From positions 1-5,442 of the forward strand of contig JAFWLX010000109.1 in NCBI GenBank assembly GCA_017510875.1: a stretch of DNA of 5,442 nt, in the 5' to 3' direction. Position 1 is the first letter of the stretch. The number at the start of each line of letters is the position of its first letter. The translations under genes and the position numbers were made by a program. The stretch comes from Atopobiaceae bacterium. Its GTDB lineage: Bacteria > Actinomycetota > Coriobacteriia > Coriobacteriales > Atopobiaceae. The notes beneath the pieces are model-generated. The model was not told the origin of the DNA and searched no databases. It worked only from the letters and a program-made list of their open reading frames with translations. Of this stretch, positions 1 through 5,014 are shown piece after piece.

Positions 1-108
1 GCAGTGCTATTTCGGCATACGGTAGACCCCAAATTTTCCTTATTTGAAATGTTCATAATGGTCGCTATCGACTACCTGCAGCAAAAAGAGTTATCGACGG
101 CCTATTAA
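1..108 (+). CDS. Possible C-terminal end of an upstream gene (partial)
   Basis: The first reading frame is open from the window edge to a TAA at 106-108, giving 35 residues that end in LQQKELSTAY. The other two plus frames close within the first 45 bases. The stretch is rich in hydrophobic and aromatic residues (FSLFEMFIMVAIDYL), which could be a C-terminal helix, but I do not recognise a family. It uses ATA, TTA and TTT codons that nrdD largely avoids, and the local base composition is AT-rich, so it could equally be a chance open stretch in intergenic DNA. It stops 9 bp before the first NrdR-type box, which would fit a tightly packed gene boundary. Low confidence without the sequence to the left. 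Confidence 0.25.
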   Translation, partial: AVLFRHTVDPKFSLFEMFIMVAIDYLQQKELSTAY

Positions 109-117
109 CATACTTCT

Positions 118-133
118 CAACAATATCTTGTGT
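118..133. promoter_or_regulatory. NrdR box 1 (distal operator of nrdDG)
   Basis: The 16 bases CAACAATATCTTGTGT match the published NrdR consensus acaCwAtATaTwGtgt at 13 of 16 positions by my count, including the C-w-A and T-w-G cores. NrdR is the zinc-finger/ATP-cone repressor of ribonucleotide reductase genes, and its boxes typically occur in pairs upstream of nrd operons. A second box lies 31 bp downstream (start to start). No convincing -35/-10 pair is visible. TTAACA (105-110) is a possible -35 without a good -10, and TGGCATAGT (162-170) is a possible extended -10 overlapping box 2. Confidence 0.72.
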
Positions 134-148
134 TTCAACACGCGCATG

Positions 149-164
149 CCACAAGAACTTGTGG
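149..164. promoter_or_regulatory. NrdR box 2 (proximal operator of nrdDG)
   Basis: CCACAAGAACTTGTGG is the centre of a perfect inverted repeat with 10-bp arms and a 2-bp centre (146-167). It keeps the NrdR core CaA....TtG and matches 11 of 16 consensus positions. Its weaker agreement at the centre and outer bases is offset by perfect dyad symmetry. The gap to box 1 is 15 bp, so the two boxes lie about three helical turns apart on the same DNA face, as expected for cooperative NrdR binding. A possible extended -10 (162-170) overlaps its right edge, which would allow repression by occlusion. Confidence 0.7.
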
Positions 165-211
165 CATAGTATGTCTCGCAACAAAGGAAAGCACACGTTT
201 GCGAACCAAAA

Positions 212-235
212 AAACGGCGTCTGAAGGCGCCGTTT
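212..235. promoter_or_regulatory. Leader hairpin 1 (attenuator-like; terminator-like on the minus strand)
   Basis: Arms AAACGGCG (212-219) and CGCCGTTT (228-235) are perfectly complementary. In RNA the stem extends inward by a U-G and a C-G pair, giving 10 pairs around a UGAA loop. Seven A residues (208-214) lie at its left edge, so on the minus strand this reads as a GC-rich hairpin running into seven T, the layout of an intrinsic terminator. On the plus strand it lies in the presumed nrdD leader, 41 bp before the GTG, and lacks a downstream U tract. Its last three bases are shared with the next hairpin. Confidence 0.5.
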
Positions 236-254
236 GGCAGGTATGGGTGCCAAA
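233..254 (+). promoter_or_regulatory. Leader hairpin 2, mutually exclusive with hairpin 1
   Basis: TTTGGCA (233-239) and TGCCAAA (248-254) form a perfect 7-bp stem around an 8-base loop, ending 9 bases before the Shine-Dalgarno AGAGGAG (264-270) of nrdD. The 5' arm uses the three T residues that close hairpin 1, so both cannot form at full length. This could be a post-transcriptional switch or simply a spacer structure, and no ligand-binding fold is recognised. Confidence 0.4.
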
Positions 255-276
255 GCTTAGAGCAGAGGAGACTCAC

Positions 277-2499
277 GTGAAGATCATCAAGCGTAACGGT
301 TCCGAGGTCGCCTTCGACCTTTCCAAGATCGAGAATGCCATCAAGGCCGCCAACCGCGAGGTCAACGAGGACGACCGTCTTACCGACCGTGAAGTCAGAT
401 TTGCCGCCCTCAACGTTGAGGATAAGTGCAAGGCAGCCGGCCACACCGTTACCGTTGAGGAGATTCAGGACCTCGTTGAAGACCAGCTCATGGCGCTCGA
501 TCGCTTTGAGGTTGCCCGCAAGTACATCATCTACCGCTACCTGCAAAACCAGAAGCGCCATAAGAACACCACCGACGACAAGATCCTCACGCTCATCGAG
601 TGCGTGAACGAAGAGGTCAAGCAGGAGAACTCCAACAAGAACCCCACCGTGGTATCGGTGCAGCGCGACTACATGGCCGGTGAAGTCTCCAAGGACCTCA
701 CCATGCGCACGCTGCTTCCTGCAGATGTTGTTGAGGCCCACGAGCAGGGAATCATCCACTTCCACGACGCTGACTACTTTGCCCAGCACATGCACAACTG
801 CGACCTGGTCAACCTTGAGGACATGCTGCAGAACGGCACCGTCATCAGTGGCACCCTCATCGAGAAGCCCCACAGCTTTAGCACCGCTTGCAACATTGCC
901 ACGCAGATCATCGCACAGGTTGCCTCTACCCAGTACGGTGGCCAGTCCATCAGCCTTACGCACTTGGCCCCGTTTGTGGACGTCAGCCGCAAGAAGATTC
1001 GCCGCTCGGTGTACGCCGAGATGGAGGCCATTGGCTTCCATGCCACACGCGAGCAGATTGAGACCATGGTTGACAAGCGCCTGCGCGAGGAGGTGGCCCG
1101 CGGTGTACAGACCATCCAGTACCAGGTGGTCACGCTCATGACCACCAACGGCCAGGCCCCGTTCATCACGGTGTTCATGTACCTTAACGAGGCACGCAAC
1201 CCGCAAGAGAAGGCCGACCTTGCCCTCATCATCGAGGAGATGCTGCGTCAGCGCCACCAAGGCGTCAAAAATGAGAAGGGCGTATGGATCACGCCTGCCT
1301 TCCCCAAGCTTATCTACGTGCTCGAGCCCGACAACCTTACCGAGGGAACCCCGTACTTCTACCTCACCAAGCTTGCCGCCAAGTGCACGGCCAAGCGCAT
1401 GGTGCCTGACTACATCTCTGAGAAGAAGATGTTTGAATACAAGCTCTCGGCTGGCGAGACGCCCGGCAACGGTGACTGCTACACCTGCATGGGCTGCCGT
1501 AGCTTCCTCACGCCGGACCGCAGCGGCAACGGCTACAACAACGTGGCCAAAGCCCTTAACTACGAGCCGGGCAAGCCCAAGTACTACGGCCGCTTCAACC
1601 AGGGCGTAGTTACCATCAACCTCCCTGACGTGGCACTCTCGTCCAATGGCAACATGGACCGTTTCTGGGAGATCTTCAACGACCGCCTGGACCTGTGCCA
1701 TCGCGCGTTGCGCGCCCGTCACGAGCGCCTGTTGGGCACCGTCTCGGACGCTGCTCCCATCCTCTGGCAATACGGCGCCCTCGCGCGTCTGGACAAGGGC
1801 GAGACCATTGACAAGCTGCTGTACGGCGGATACTCGACCATCAGCTTGGGCTATGCCGGCCTGTACGAGTGCGTGAAGTACATGACAGGCTACAGCCACA
1901 CCGACGCCAAGGCCACCGATTTTGCCCTGTCGGTCATGCAGCACATGAACGACAAGTGCGCCGAGTGGAAGGCCGCCGAAGACATTGACTACTCCGTGTA
2001 TGGCACGCCCATCGAGAGCGTCACGTACAAGTTTGCCAAGTGCCTGCAGCGCCGCTTTGGCGTTGTGCCGGGCATCACTGACAAGGGTTACATCACCAAC
2101 AGCTACCACGTGCATGTGACCGAAGAGATTGACGCCTTTACCAAGCTGCGCTTTGAGAGCGAGTTCCAGCGTCTCTCCCCCGGTGGGGCCATCAGCTACG
2201 TTGAGGTGCCCAACATGCAGGACAACCTCGAGGCCGTTATCAGCGTGATGCAGTACATCTACGACAACATCATGTACGCAGAGCTCAACACCAAGAGCGA
2301 CTTCTGCCAGGTGTGCGGCTACGATGGCGAGATTCAGATTGTGGAAGACGACGGCAAGCTGGTGTGGGAGTGCCCCAACTGTGGCAACCGCGACCAGTCC
2401 AAGATGAACGTGGCACGTCGTACCTGCGGATACATTGGCACGCAGTACTGGAACCAGGGCCGCACGCAAGAGATCAGAGATCGCGTACTGCACCTGTAG
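277..2499 (+). CDS. nrdD: Anaerobic (class III) ribonucleoside-triphosphate reductase, catalytic subunit
   Basis: This 740-residue cytoplasmic glycyl-radical enzyme reduces ribonucleoside triphosphates to dNTPs without oxygen, with formate as reductant in the classical E. coli system. The N-terminus (about 1-95, KIIKRNGSEVAFDLSKIENA) is an ATP cone, the allosteric dATP/ATP site. The middle carries HNCDLVNLEDM with Cys175 and the catalytic loop CYTCMGCRSFL, whose Cys407 is the expected thiyl-radical residue. The C-terminus has the zinc cysteines Cys677, Cys680, Cys699 and Cys702, and RRTCGYIG, where Gly718 is the radical glycine. All key residues are present and length is normal (E. coli about 712). 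The GTG start at 277 is chosen because AGAGGAG lies 6 bases upstream and the ATP cone begins at once. The open frame reaches further left, but those residues are not NrdD-like. The gene is 70 bp from nrdG and preceded by NrdR-type boxes. Confidence 0.97.
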   Translation: MKIIKRNGSEVAFDLSKIENAIKAANREVNEDDRLTDREVRFAALNVEDKCKAAGHTVTVEEIQDLVEDQLMALDRFEVARKYIIYRYLQNQKRHKNTTDDKILTLIECVNEEVKQENSNKNPTVVSVQRDYMAGEVSKDLTMRTLLPADVVEAHEQGIIHFHDADYFAQHMHNCDLVNLEDMLQNGTVISGTLIEKPHSFSTACNIATQIIAQVASTQYGGQSISLTHLAPFVDVSRKKIRRSVYAEMEAIGFHATREQIETMVDKRLREEVARGVQTIQYQVVTLMTTNGQAPFITVFMYLNEARNPQEKADLALIIEEMLRQRHQGVKNEKGVWITPAFPKLIYVLEPDNLTEGTPYFYLTKLAAKCTAKRMVPDYISEKKMFEYKLSAGETPGNGDCYTCMGCRSFLTPDRSGNGYNNVAKALNYEPGKPKYYGRFNQGVVTINLPDVALSSNGNMDRFWEIFNDRLDLCHRALRARHERLLGTVSDAAPILWQYGALARLDKGETIDKLLYGGYSTISLGYAGLYECVKYMTGYSHTDAKATDFALSVMQHMNDKCAEWKAAEDIDYSVYGTPIESVTYKFAKCLQRRFGVVPGITDKGYITNSYHVHVTEEIDAFTKLRFESEFQRLSPGGAISYVEVPNMQDNLEAVISVMQYIYDNIMYAELNTKSDFCQVCGYDGEIQIVEDDGKLVWECPNCGNRDQSKMNVARRTCGYIGTQYWNQGRTQEIRDRVLHL

Positions 2500-2569
2500 A
2501 TAACTGTTGGCACGGTACACTTTCCTCGCACAAGGCCGTGGCAGATGGGGCCTATAGAAAGGTAACGCT

Positions 2570-3118
2570 GTGAACTATGCCGAGATAAAGTACTGCGACA
2601 TCGCCAACGGTGTGGGCGTGCGCACCACGTTGTTCGTCTCAGGATGCCGCAATCACTGTCCCGGTTGCTTTAACACCGGCACTTGGAGCTTTGAGGTGGG
2701 CGAGCCCTTTACGCCACAGGTGGAGGACGAGATTATCAGCAGCCTTGAGCCAGCGTATGTGGCCGGTCTTACGCTGCTGGGAGGCGAGCCCATGGAGCCC
2801 GAAAACCAGGTGGAACTGCTTGGCCTTGTAAGGCGCGTGAAAGAGGTGTATCCCACTAAGACCATCTGGGCGTATACGGGCTTTACCTGGGAGGAGCTTA
2901 CGCAGGGCCCCAGCCGCGGATGCACAGATACGCTCCCTCTTTTGCTTGAACATATTGACGTGCTGGTAGACGGTCCCTTCATTCTTGATCAGAAGGATAT
3001 CAGCCTGCGTTTTAAAGGATCGTCAAACCAGCGCCTTATCGACGTTCCCAAAACGCTTGCCGCAGGAAACGTAGTTCTGTGGGAGGACGAGCCTGTCTTC
3101 TCAAGCCACGCGTGGTAA
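2570..3118 (+). CDS. nrdG: Anaerobic ribonucleotide reductase activating protein (radical SAM)
   Basis: This 182-residue radical-SAM activase uses S-adenosylmethionine and a 4Fe-4S cluster to generate the glycyl radical on NrdD. The cluster motif CRNHCPGC supplies Cys26, Cys30 and Cys33. It is preceded by the typical NrdG opening (YCDIANGVGVRTTLFVSGC). LLGGEPME with Gly71-Gly72-Glu73-Pro74 is the SAM-binding motif. The C-terminal part (VDGPFILDQKDISLRFKGSS, then RLIDVP) is also family-typical. The GTG start is supported by GAAAGG seven bases upstream. The 70-bp gap after nrdD shows no terminator, so co-transcription is likely. The last residues (SSHAW) follow a conserved VVLWEDEP stretch and abut an orphan coding tail, so the natural 3' end may have been altered by recombination without harming the core. 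Confidence 0.96.
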   Translation: MNYAEIKYCDIANGVGVRTTLFVSGCRNHCPGCFNTGTWSFEVGEPFTPQVEDEIISSLEPAYVAGLTLLGGEPMEPENQVELLGLVRRVKEVYPTKTIWAYTGFTWEELTQGPSRGCTDTLPLLLEHIDVLVDGPFILDQKDISLRFKGSSNQRLIDVPKTLAAGNVVLWEDEPVFSSHAW

Positions 3119-3171
3119 GGGCATATTCCTATGGCATCGCTTTCCGCGGCAAAGAAGTGCTGGTAGGATAA
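3109..3171 (+). pseudogene. Orphan C-terminal coding tail, possibly of a PD-(D/E)XK/DUF1703-type protein
   Basis: Immediately after nrdG, in a different frame from it, the DNA reads ...VVRAYSYGIAFRGKEVLVG and a TAA at 169-171 of the third kilobase (3169-3171). The YGIAF-x-GK-x-x-V ending resembles, from memory, the extreme C-terminus of the AAA-ATPase-like/DUF1703 proteins that carry a PD-(D/E)XK nuclease domain and are common in anaerobes. No upstream part of such a gene remains, since the frame runs into nrdG. It is therefore a possible footprint of a gene deleted between nrdG and the accessory region. It is only about 20 residues long, so a chance resemblance cannot be excluded. Confidence 0.3.
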
Positions 3172-3193
3172 CCAGCTCTCGATGTCTTGCGCA

Positions 3194-3228
3194 AGCTTCA
3201 CCCCATCACAATCCCGCGTAGAATGGTG
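3194..3228 (+). promoter_or_regulatory. Promoter-like repeat module, copy 1 (upstream of GNAT gene)
   Basis: This module is AGCTTC, one base, then a 28-base block ending in TAGAATGGTG. TAGAAT (3219-3224) is a good -10 hexamer. TTCACC (3197-3202), 16 bases upstream, is a passable -35. The predicted transcript start near 3231 gives a leader of about 24 bases to the ATG at 3255. A second copy at 4444-4480 has the 28-base block with a single mismatch and three bases instead of one after AGCTTC. Confidence 0.55.
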
Positions 3229-3254
3229 AGCAAATAACAGTCCGATGGGGGTGG

Positions 3255-3809
3255 ATGAGGGTGCCTGGGACCATAGAAATAAGAACCAATCGCTTGCTGT
3301 TGAGAAGGCACGTAATGGAGGATGCCGCGCCGCTACACGAAGGCTTCGGCATCGACCCCGCAATGTTCGAGTACTCCGGCTGGAATCCCTACGCCACCTT
3401 GGGGATGGCCGAGAGGACCGTTGCGGACGCCATAGCGAACTATTCCGACCCACATTTCTACGGATGGGCGATCGAGCACGAGGGAAGGCTGGTCGGCAAC
3501 ATCGGCGCCTACGACTACGACACCGAGGAAAACGCCGTCGAGGTGGGGATGAGCATCGAGAAGCCGTCCTGGGGAAGGGGCTTCGCTACCGAGGCGCTAG
3601 AGGCCGTCCTTCACTATCTCGCGGACGACGAGAAGATCTCCACCATCACAGCCTGGTGCGCATCGGACAACATCGGGTCCATACGAGCGCTCGTGAAGGC
3701 GGGCATGGTGGAAAAGGGCGTCGAAAAGAACGCAATAACCATAGGCAACTCCACGTTCGACAAGCTCTGGTTCGAGTTCCGTGGAGAAGGTACCAAGAAG
3801 GACGGCTAG
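3255..3809 (+). CDS. GNAT family N-acetyltransferase, RimJ/RimL type
   Basis: This 184-residue single-domain protein is predicted to transfer acetyl from acetyl-CoA to an amine. The opening IEIRTNRLLLRRHVMEDA is the standard start of the RimJ/RimL (Acetyltransf_3) group. The acetyl-CoA pyrophosphate loop is WGRGFATEAL (106-115), preceded by beta strand AVEVGMSIEKPSW. The C-terminal helix signature NIGSIRALVKAGM (139-151) is intact. The substrate cannot be read from the sequence; ribosomal protein N-termini, amino acids or antibiotics are all possible for this group. The ATG at 3255 follows GGGGG at 3247-3251 with short spacing; a GTG at 3261 is an alternative start nearer the conserved region. 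The gene is driven by the repeat-module promoter and is full length. No partner gene is adjacent on the same strand except a decayed kinase-like fragment. Confidence 0.88.
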   Translation: MRVPGTIEIRTNRLLLRRHVMEDAAPLHEGFGIDPAMFEYSGWNPYATLGMAERTVADAIANYSDPHFYGWAIEHEGRLVGNIGAYDYDTEENAVEVGMSIEKPSWGRGFATEALEAVLHYLADDEKISTITAWCASDNIGSIRALVKAGMVEKGVEKNAITIGNSTFDKLWFEFRGEGTKKDG

Positions 3810-3937
3810 TCCCTAAGCACATCATTGAGCATCGTATCAGGAAGATCGTGAAGACAGCGACCGAGAACGGTCAGAACCTTGCTGTCGAGGGTTGCTACAT
3901 CTCGCCCGATAGGCGAGGTGACTTCGACGAAGGATGA
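3808..3937 (+). pseudogene. Fragment resembling a P-loop kinase (AAA/zeta-toxin-like family)
   Basis: Between the GNAT stop and the convergent TfoX-like gene, one plus frame reads KHIIEHRIRKIVKTATENGQ followed by NLAVEGCYISPDRRGDFDEG and a TGA at 3935-3937. From memory this matches an internal segment of small P-loop kinases with the pattern IVKTAIENGQNLIVEGCYIPFDW-x-x-DF. Neither a Walker A motif nor the rest of the fold is present, and the frame stops where homologues continue (EGYL-like), so it is a decayed or truncated remnant. It is unrelated to the intact kinase-like gene at 4511. The stretch also holds a 6-bp hairpin CTCGCC/GGCGAG (3901-3917) without a T tract. Confidence 0.45.
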
Positions 3938-3938
3938 T

Positions 3939-4247
3939 CTATTTCCGACGCTTCTTCGGCTCGGGCAGCTCTGGCAGCATCGAGATAACAAGGTCAGCCA
4001 CTCGGTCACGGTTTTCCATGTCAACCAGCATCATTGCAGAGGCACCCTCATAGGGAATCTCGGTAAGCGTGAGAAGCGCACGCGATGCGGGCGTGTCCTT
4101 GACGAGGAACCTGTCATCGTAGATTCCACCAAAGAGCTTGCCTGACGAGTAAAGAAGGTATTCGCCTATCATCTTCCTGGTGGTGACTTCAGGAACGTCG
4201 GCCAGAAGGTCGAGGACGTATTCGAGATACTCTGCGCTGGATGGCAT
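3939..4247 (-). CDS. TfoX/Sxy N-terminal domain-containing protein
   Basis: This 102-residue protein covers only the TfoX N-terminal domain. Recognisable features are the start SSAEYLEYVLDLLADVPEVT, then RKMIGEYLLYSSGKLFGGIYDDRFLVK (given by key residues R24, G28, Y30, G40, D44), PYEGASAMMLVD near 65-76, and a lysine/arginine-rich tail ending PEPKKRRK. TfoX/Sxy regulates competence in gamma-proteobacteria, but solitary N-terminal-domain proteins of about 100 residues are widespread in other phyla with no established role. The ATG at 4247 is preceded by a GAGAGGGG Shine-Dalgarno (plus-strand 4254-4261). It is convergent with the GNAT gene and lies 18 bp after the stop of a decayed minus-strand frame, which may once have been its operon partner. 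TAGAAT (plus 4276-4281, read on the minus strand) could be its -10, but it lies inside that decayed frame. Confidence 0.9.
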   Translation of the reverse strand: MPSSAEYLEYVLDLLADVPEVTTRKMIGEYLLYSSGKLFGGIYDDRFLVKDTPASRALLTLTEIPYEGASAMMLVDMENRDRVADLVISMLPELPEPKKRRK

Positions 4248-4265
4248 GTGATGCCCCTCTCTGCC

Positions 4266-4430
4266 TTATGGGCACATTCTATCCGATGCCGGCACCAACT
4301 CTTGAATCGTATCCTCCGTGCTCATGACCTTACGAAGGACCATGCAGTTCTGGCGGCCAAAGGGAATGGAGACGGTCTTGTCACCGTACTACTCCTTGTC
4401 GCATGGTGAGAAGGTCCTTTCCCATCGCCC
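4266..4430 (-). pseudogene. Decayed 3' end of an unidentified minus-strand gene
   Basis: Read on the minus strand, this stretch encodes TFSPCDKE, a TAG (plus 4389-4391), then YGDKTVSIPFGRQNCMVLRK followed by VMSTEDTIQELVPASDRMCP and a TAA (plus 4266-4268). The residues look like ordinary folded protein, and the frame uses codons typical of this genome, so it appears to be a real C-terminal region interrupted by a nonsense mutation (TAC/TAT to TAG would restore a tyrosine pair). A further stop lies at 4431-4433, close to the second promoter-like repeat, where coding resemblance ends. I do not recognise the family. Together with 4248-4265 and 4431-4443 this is what the gap between the TfoX-like gene and the kinase gene holds. 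Confidence 0.45.
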
Positions 4431-4443
4431 TCAAGCTGAGAAG

Positions 4444-4480
4444 AGCTTCCATCCCCATCACAACCCCGCGTAGAATGGTG
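4444..4480 (+). promoter_or_regulatory. Promoter-like repeat module, copy 2 (upstream of kinase-like gene)
   Basis: This is the same module as at 3194-3228: AGCTTC, three bases, then the 28-base block (4453-4480) with one mismatch. TAGAAT (4471-4476) is the -10. TTCCAT (4447-4452), 18 bases upstream, is a weak -35. The predicted start near 4483 gives a leader of about 28 bases to the ATG at 4511. If the start codon were 4493, the GGAGG at 4481-4485 would sit at the very 5' end of the transcript. Confidence 0.55.
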
Positions 4481-4510
4481 GGAGGAACGAGGATGAGAAG
4501 GACGCGCTCA

Positions 4511-5005
4511 ATGAAGACGATCTACCTCATAGGCGGCACCATGGGTGTAGGCAAGACGGCCACGTGCCAGCAACTCAAGTCCATACTGCCACATGCGGTG
4601 CTCCTTGACGGAGACTGGTGCTGGGATGCCGACCCTTTCATGGTCACTGATGAGACCAAGGCGATGGTGATGGACAACATCTGCCACGTGCTGAACAACT
4701 TCATCCGCTGCAGCGCCTATGACAATGTGATCTTCTGCTGGGTCATGCACGAGCAGCAGATAGTGGACGACATCCTCTCACGCCTCGACACGTCGGGCTG
4801 CCTCGTAAGGACGTTCTTCCTTGTGTGCTCGGAGGAGGAGCTGCGCGAACGCCTGGAGAAGGACGTCGCCGCAGGGATCCGCCAGCCCGACGTCATCGAC
4901 CGCAGCCTGTCGAGGCTCCCTCTCTACGACACACTAACCAGCAAGAATGTCGACACAACCGGTCTGACGCCCGAAAAGGTTGCAGAGCGAATCATTCGCC
5001 AATAG
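4511..5005 (+). CDS. Small P-loop kinase-like ATPase of unknown substrate
   Basis: This protein of 164 residues has a Walker A motif right at the N-terminus: MKTIYLIGGTMGVGKTATCQ, with Gly9-Thr16 as GTMGVGKT. It is followed by LDGDWCWDADPF, an acidic segment placed like the substrate- or Mg-binding DxD region of shikimate/gluconate-kinase-like folds. VIFCWVMHEQ gives a core strand. The stretch from LVCSEEELRERLEKD to AAGIRQPDVIDRSLSR, containing several Arg residues, is lid-like. This build fits a small-molecule or nucleotide kinase, but the substrate is unknown. The start is placed at 4511 because family members begin just before the P-loop and GAGAAGG lies 9 bases upstream. ATG 4493 (6 residues longer) has a better Shine-Dalgarno, GGAGG at 7 bases. 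The gene is followed after 9 bp by a second acetyltransferase gene whose ribosome site overlaps its stop, so the two are probably co-transcribed. Confidence 0.85.
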   Translation: MKTIYLIGGTMGVGKTATCQQLKSILPHAVLLDGDWCWDADPFMVTDETKAMVMDNICHVLNNFIRCSAYDNVIFCWVMHEQQIVDDILSRLDTSGCLVRTFFLVCSEEELRERLEKDVAAGIRQPDVIDRSLSRLPLYDTLTSKNVDTTGLTPEKVAERIIRQ

Positions 5006-5014
5006 GGATGAGCC

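Noticed and set aside
176..204. Third leader hairpin (TCGCAA with TTGCGA)
   Set aside because: It has only 6 pairs and a 17-base loop; this is likely chance.
171..224. Possible 17-residue leader peptide (MSRNKGKHTFANQKNGV) ending in the loop of hairpin 1
   Set aside because: There is no Shine-Dalgarno upstream and no run of regulatory codons. The coincidence of its stop with the loop is noted, but nothing else supports translation.
130..276. N-terminal extension of NrdD by 49 residues
   Set aside because: The extension would cross the NrdR-type boxes and hairpins, lacks NrdD-like residues, and the GTG at 277 has a good Shine-Dalgarno right before the ATP cone.
91..2520. Very long open frame (about 809 codons) on the minus strand across nrdD
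   Set aside because: It is fully antisense to the unmistakable nrdD gene, and its Val/Leu/His/Ala-rich product has no family features. Such shadows arise when the sense gene has strong G/C third-position bias.
3159..3176. Hairpin GCTGGT/ACCAGC as an nrdG terminator
   Set aside because: It has a 6-bp stem, a 6-base loop and no following T tract. It could contribute, but I cannot support it as an intrinsic terminator.
2989..3453. Minus-strand open frame spanning the nrdG end and GNAT start, with a protein-like stretch around LAQDIESWLSYQHFFAAESD
   Set aside because: It overlaps two well-supported genes antisense. The intergenic part looks protein-like but has no stop of its own and no recognised family.
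3245..3807. Plus-strand open frame starting at 3245 in another frame across the GNAT gene
   Set aside because: Over the GNAT region its product is Arg/His-rich shadow sequence. Only its last part (from about 3808) looks like real coding remnant, and that is listed separately.
3901..3917. Hairpin CTCGCC/GGCGAG as a bidirectional terminator between convergent genes
   Set aside because: There is no T tract on either strand, and the bases are explained as part of the kinase-like remnant.
4276..4281. Minus-strand TAGAAT as a third copy of the promoter module
   Set aside because: Only the hexamer and a few bases match. The rest of the 28-base block is absent, and the bases lie in a decayed coding frame.
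4403..4510. Longer N-terminus for the kinase-like protein from ATG 4403
   Set aside because: It would run through the duplicated promoter module and add a basic, non-conserved leader before the P-loop.
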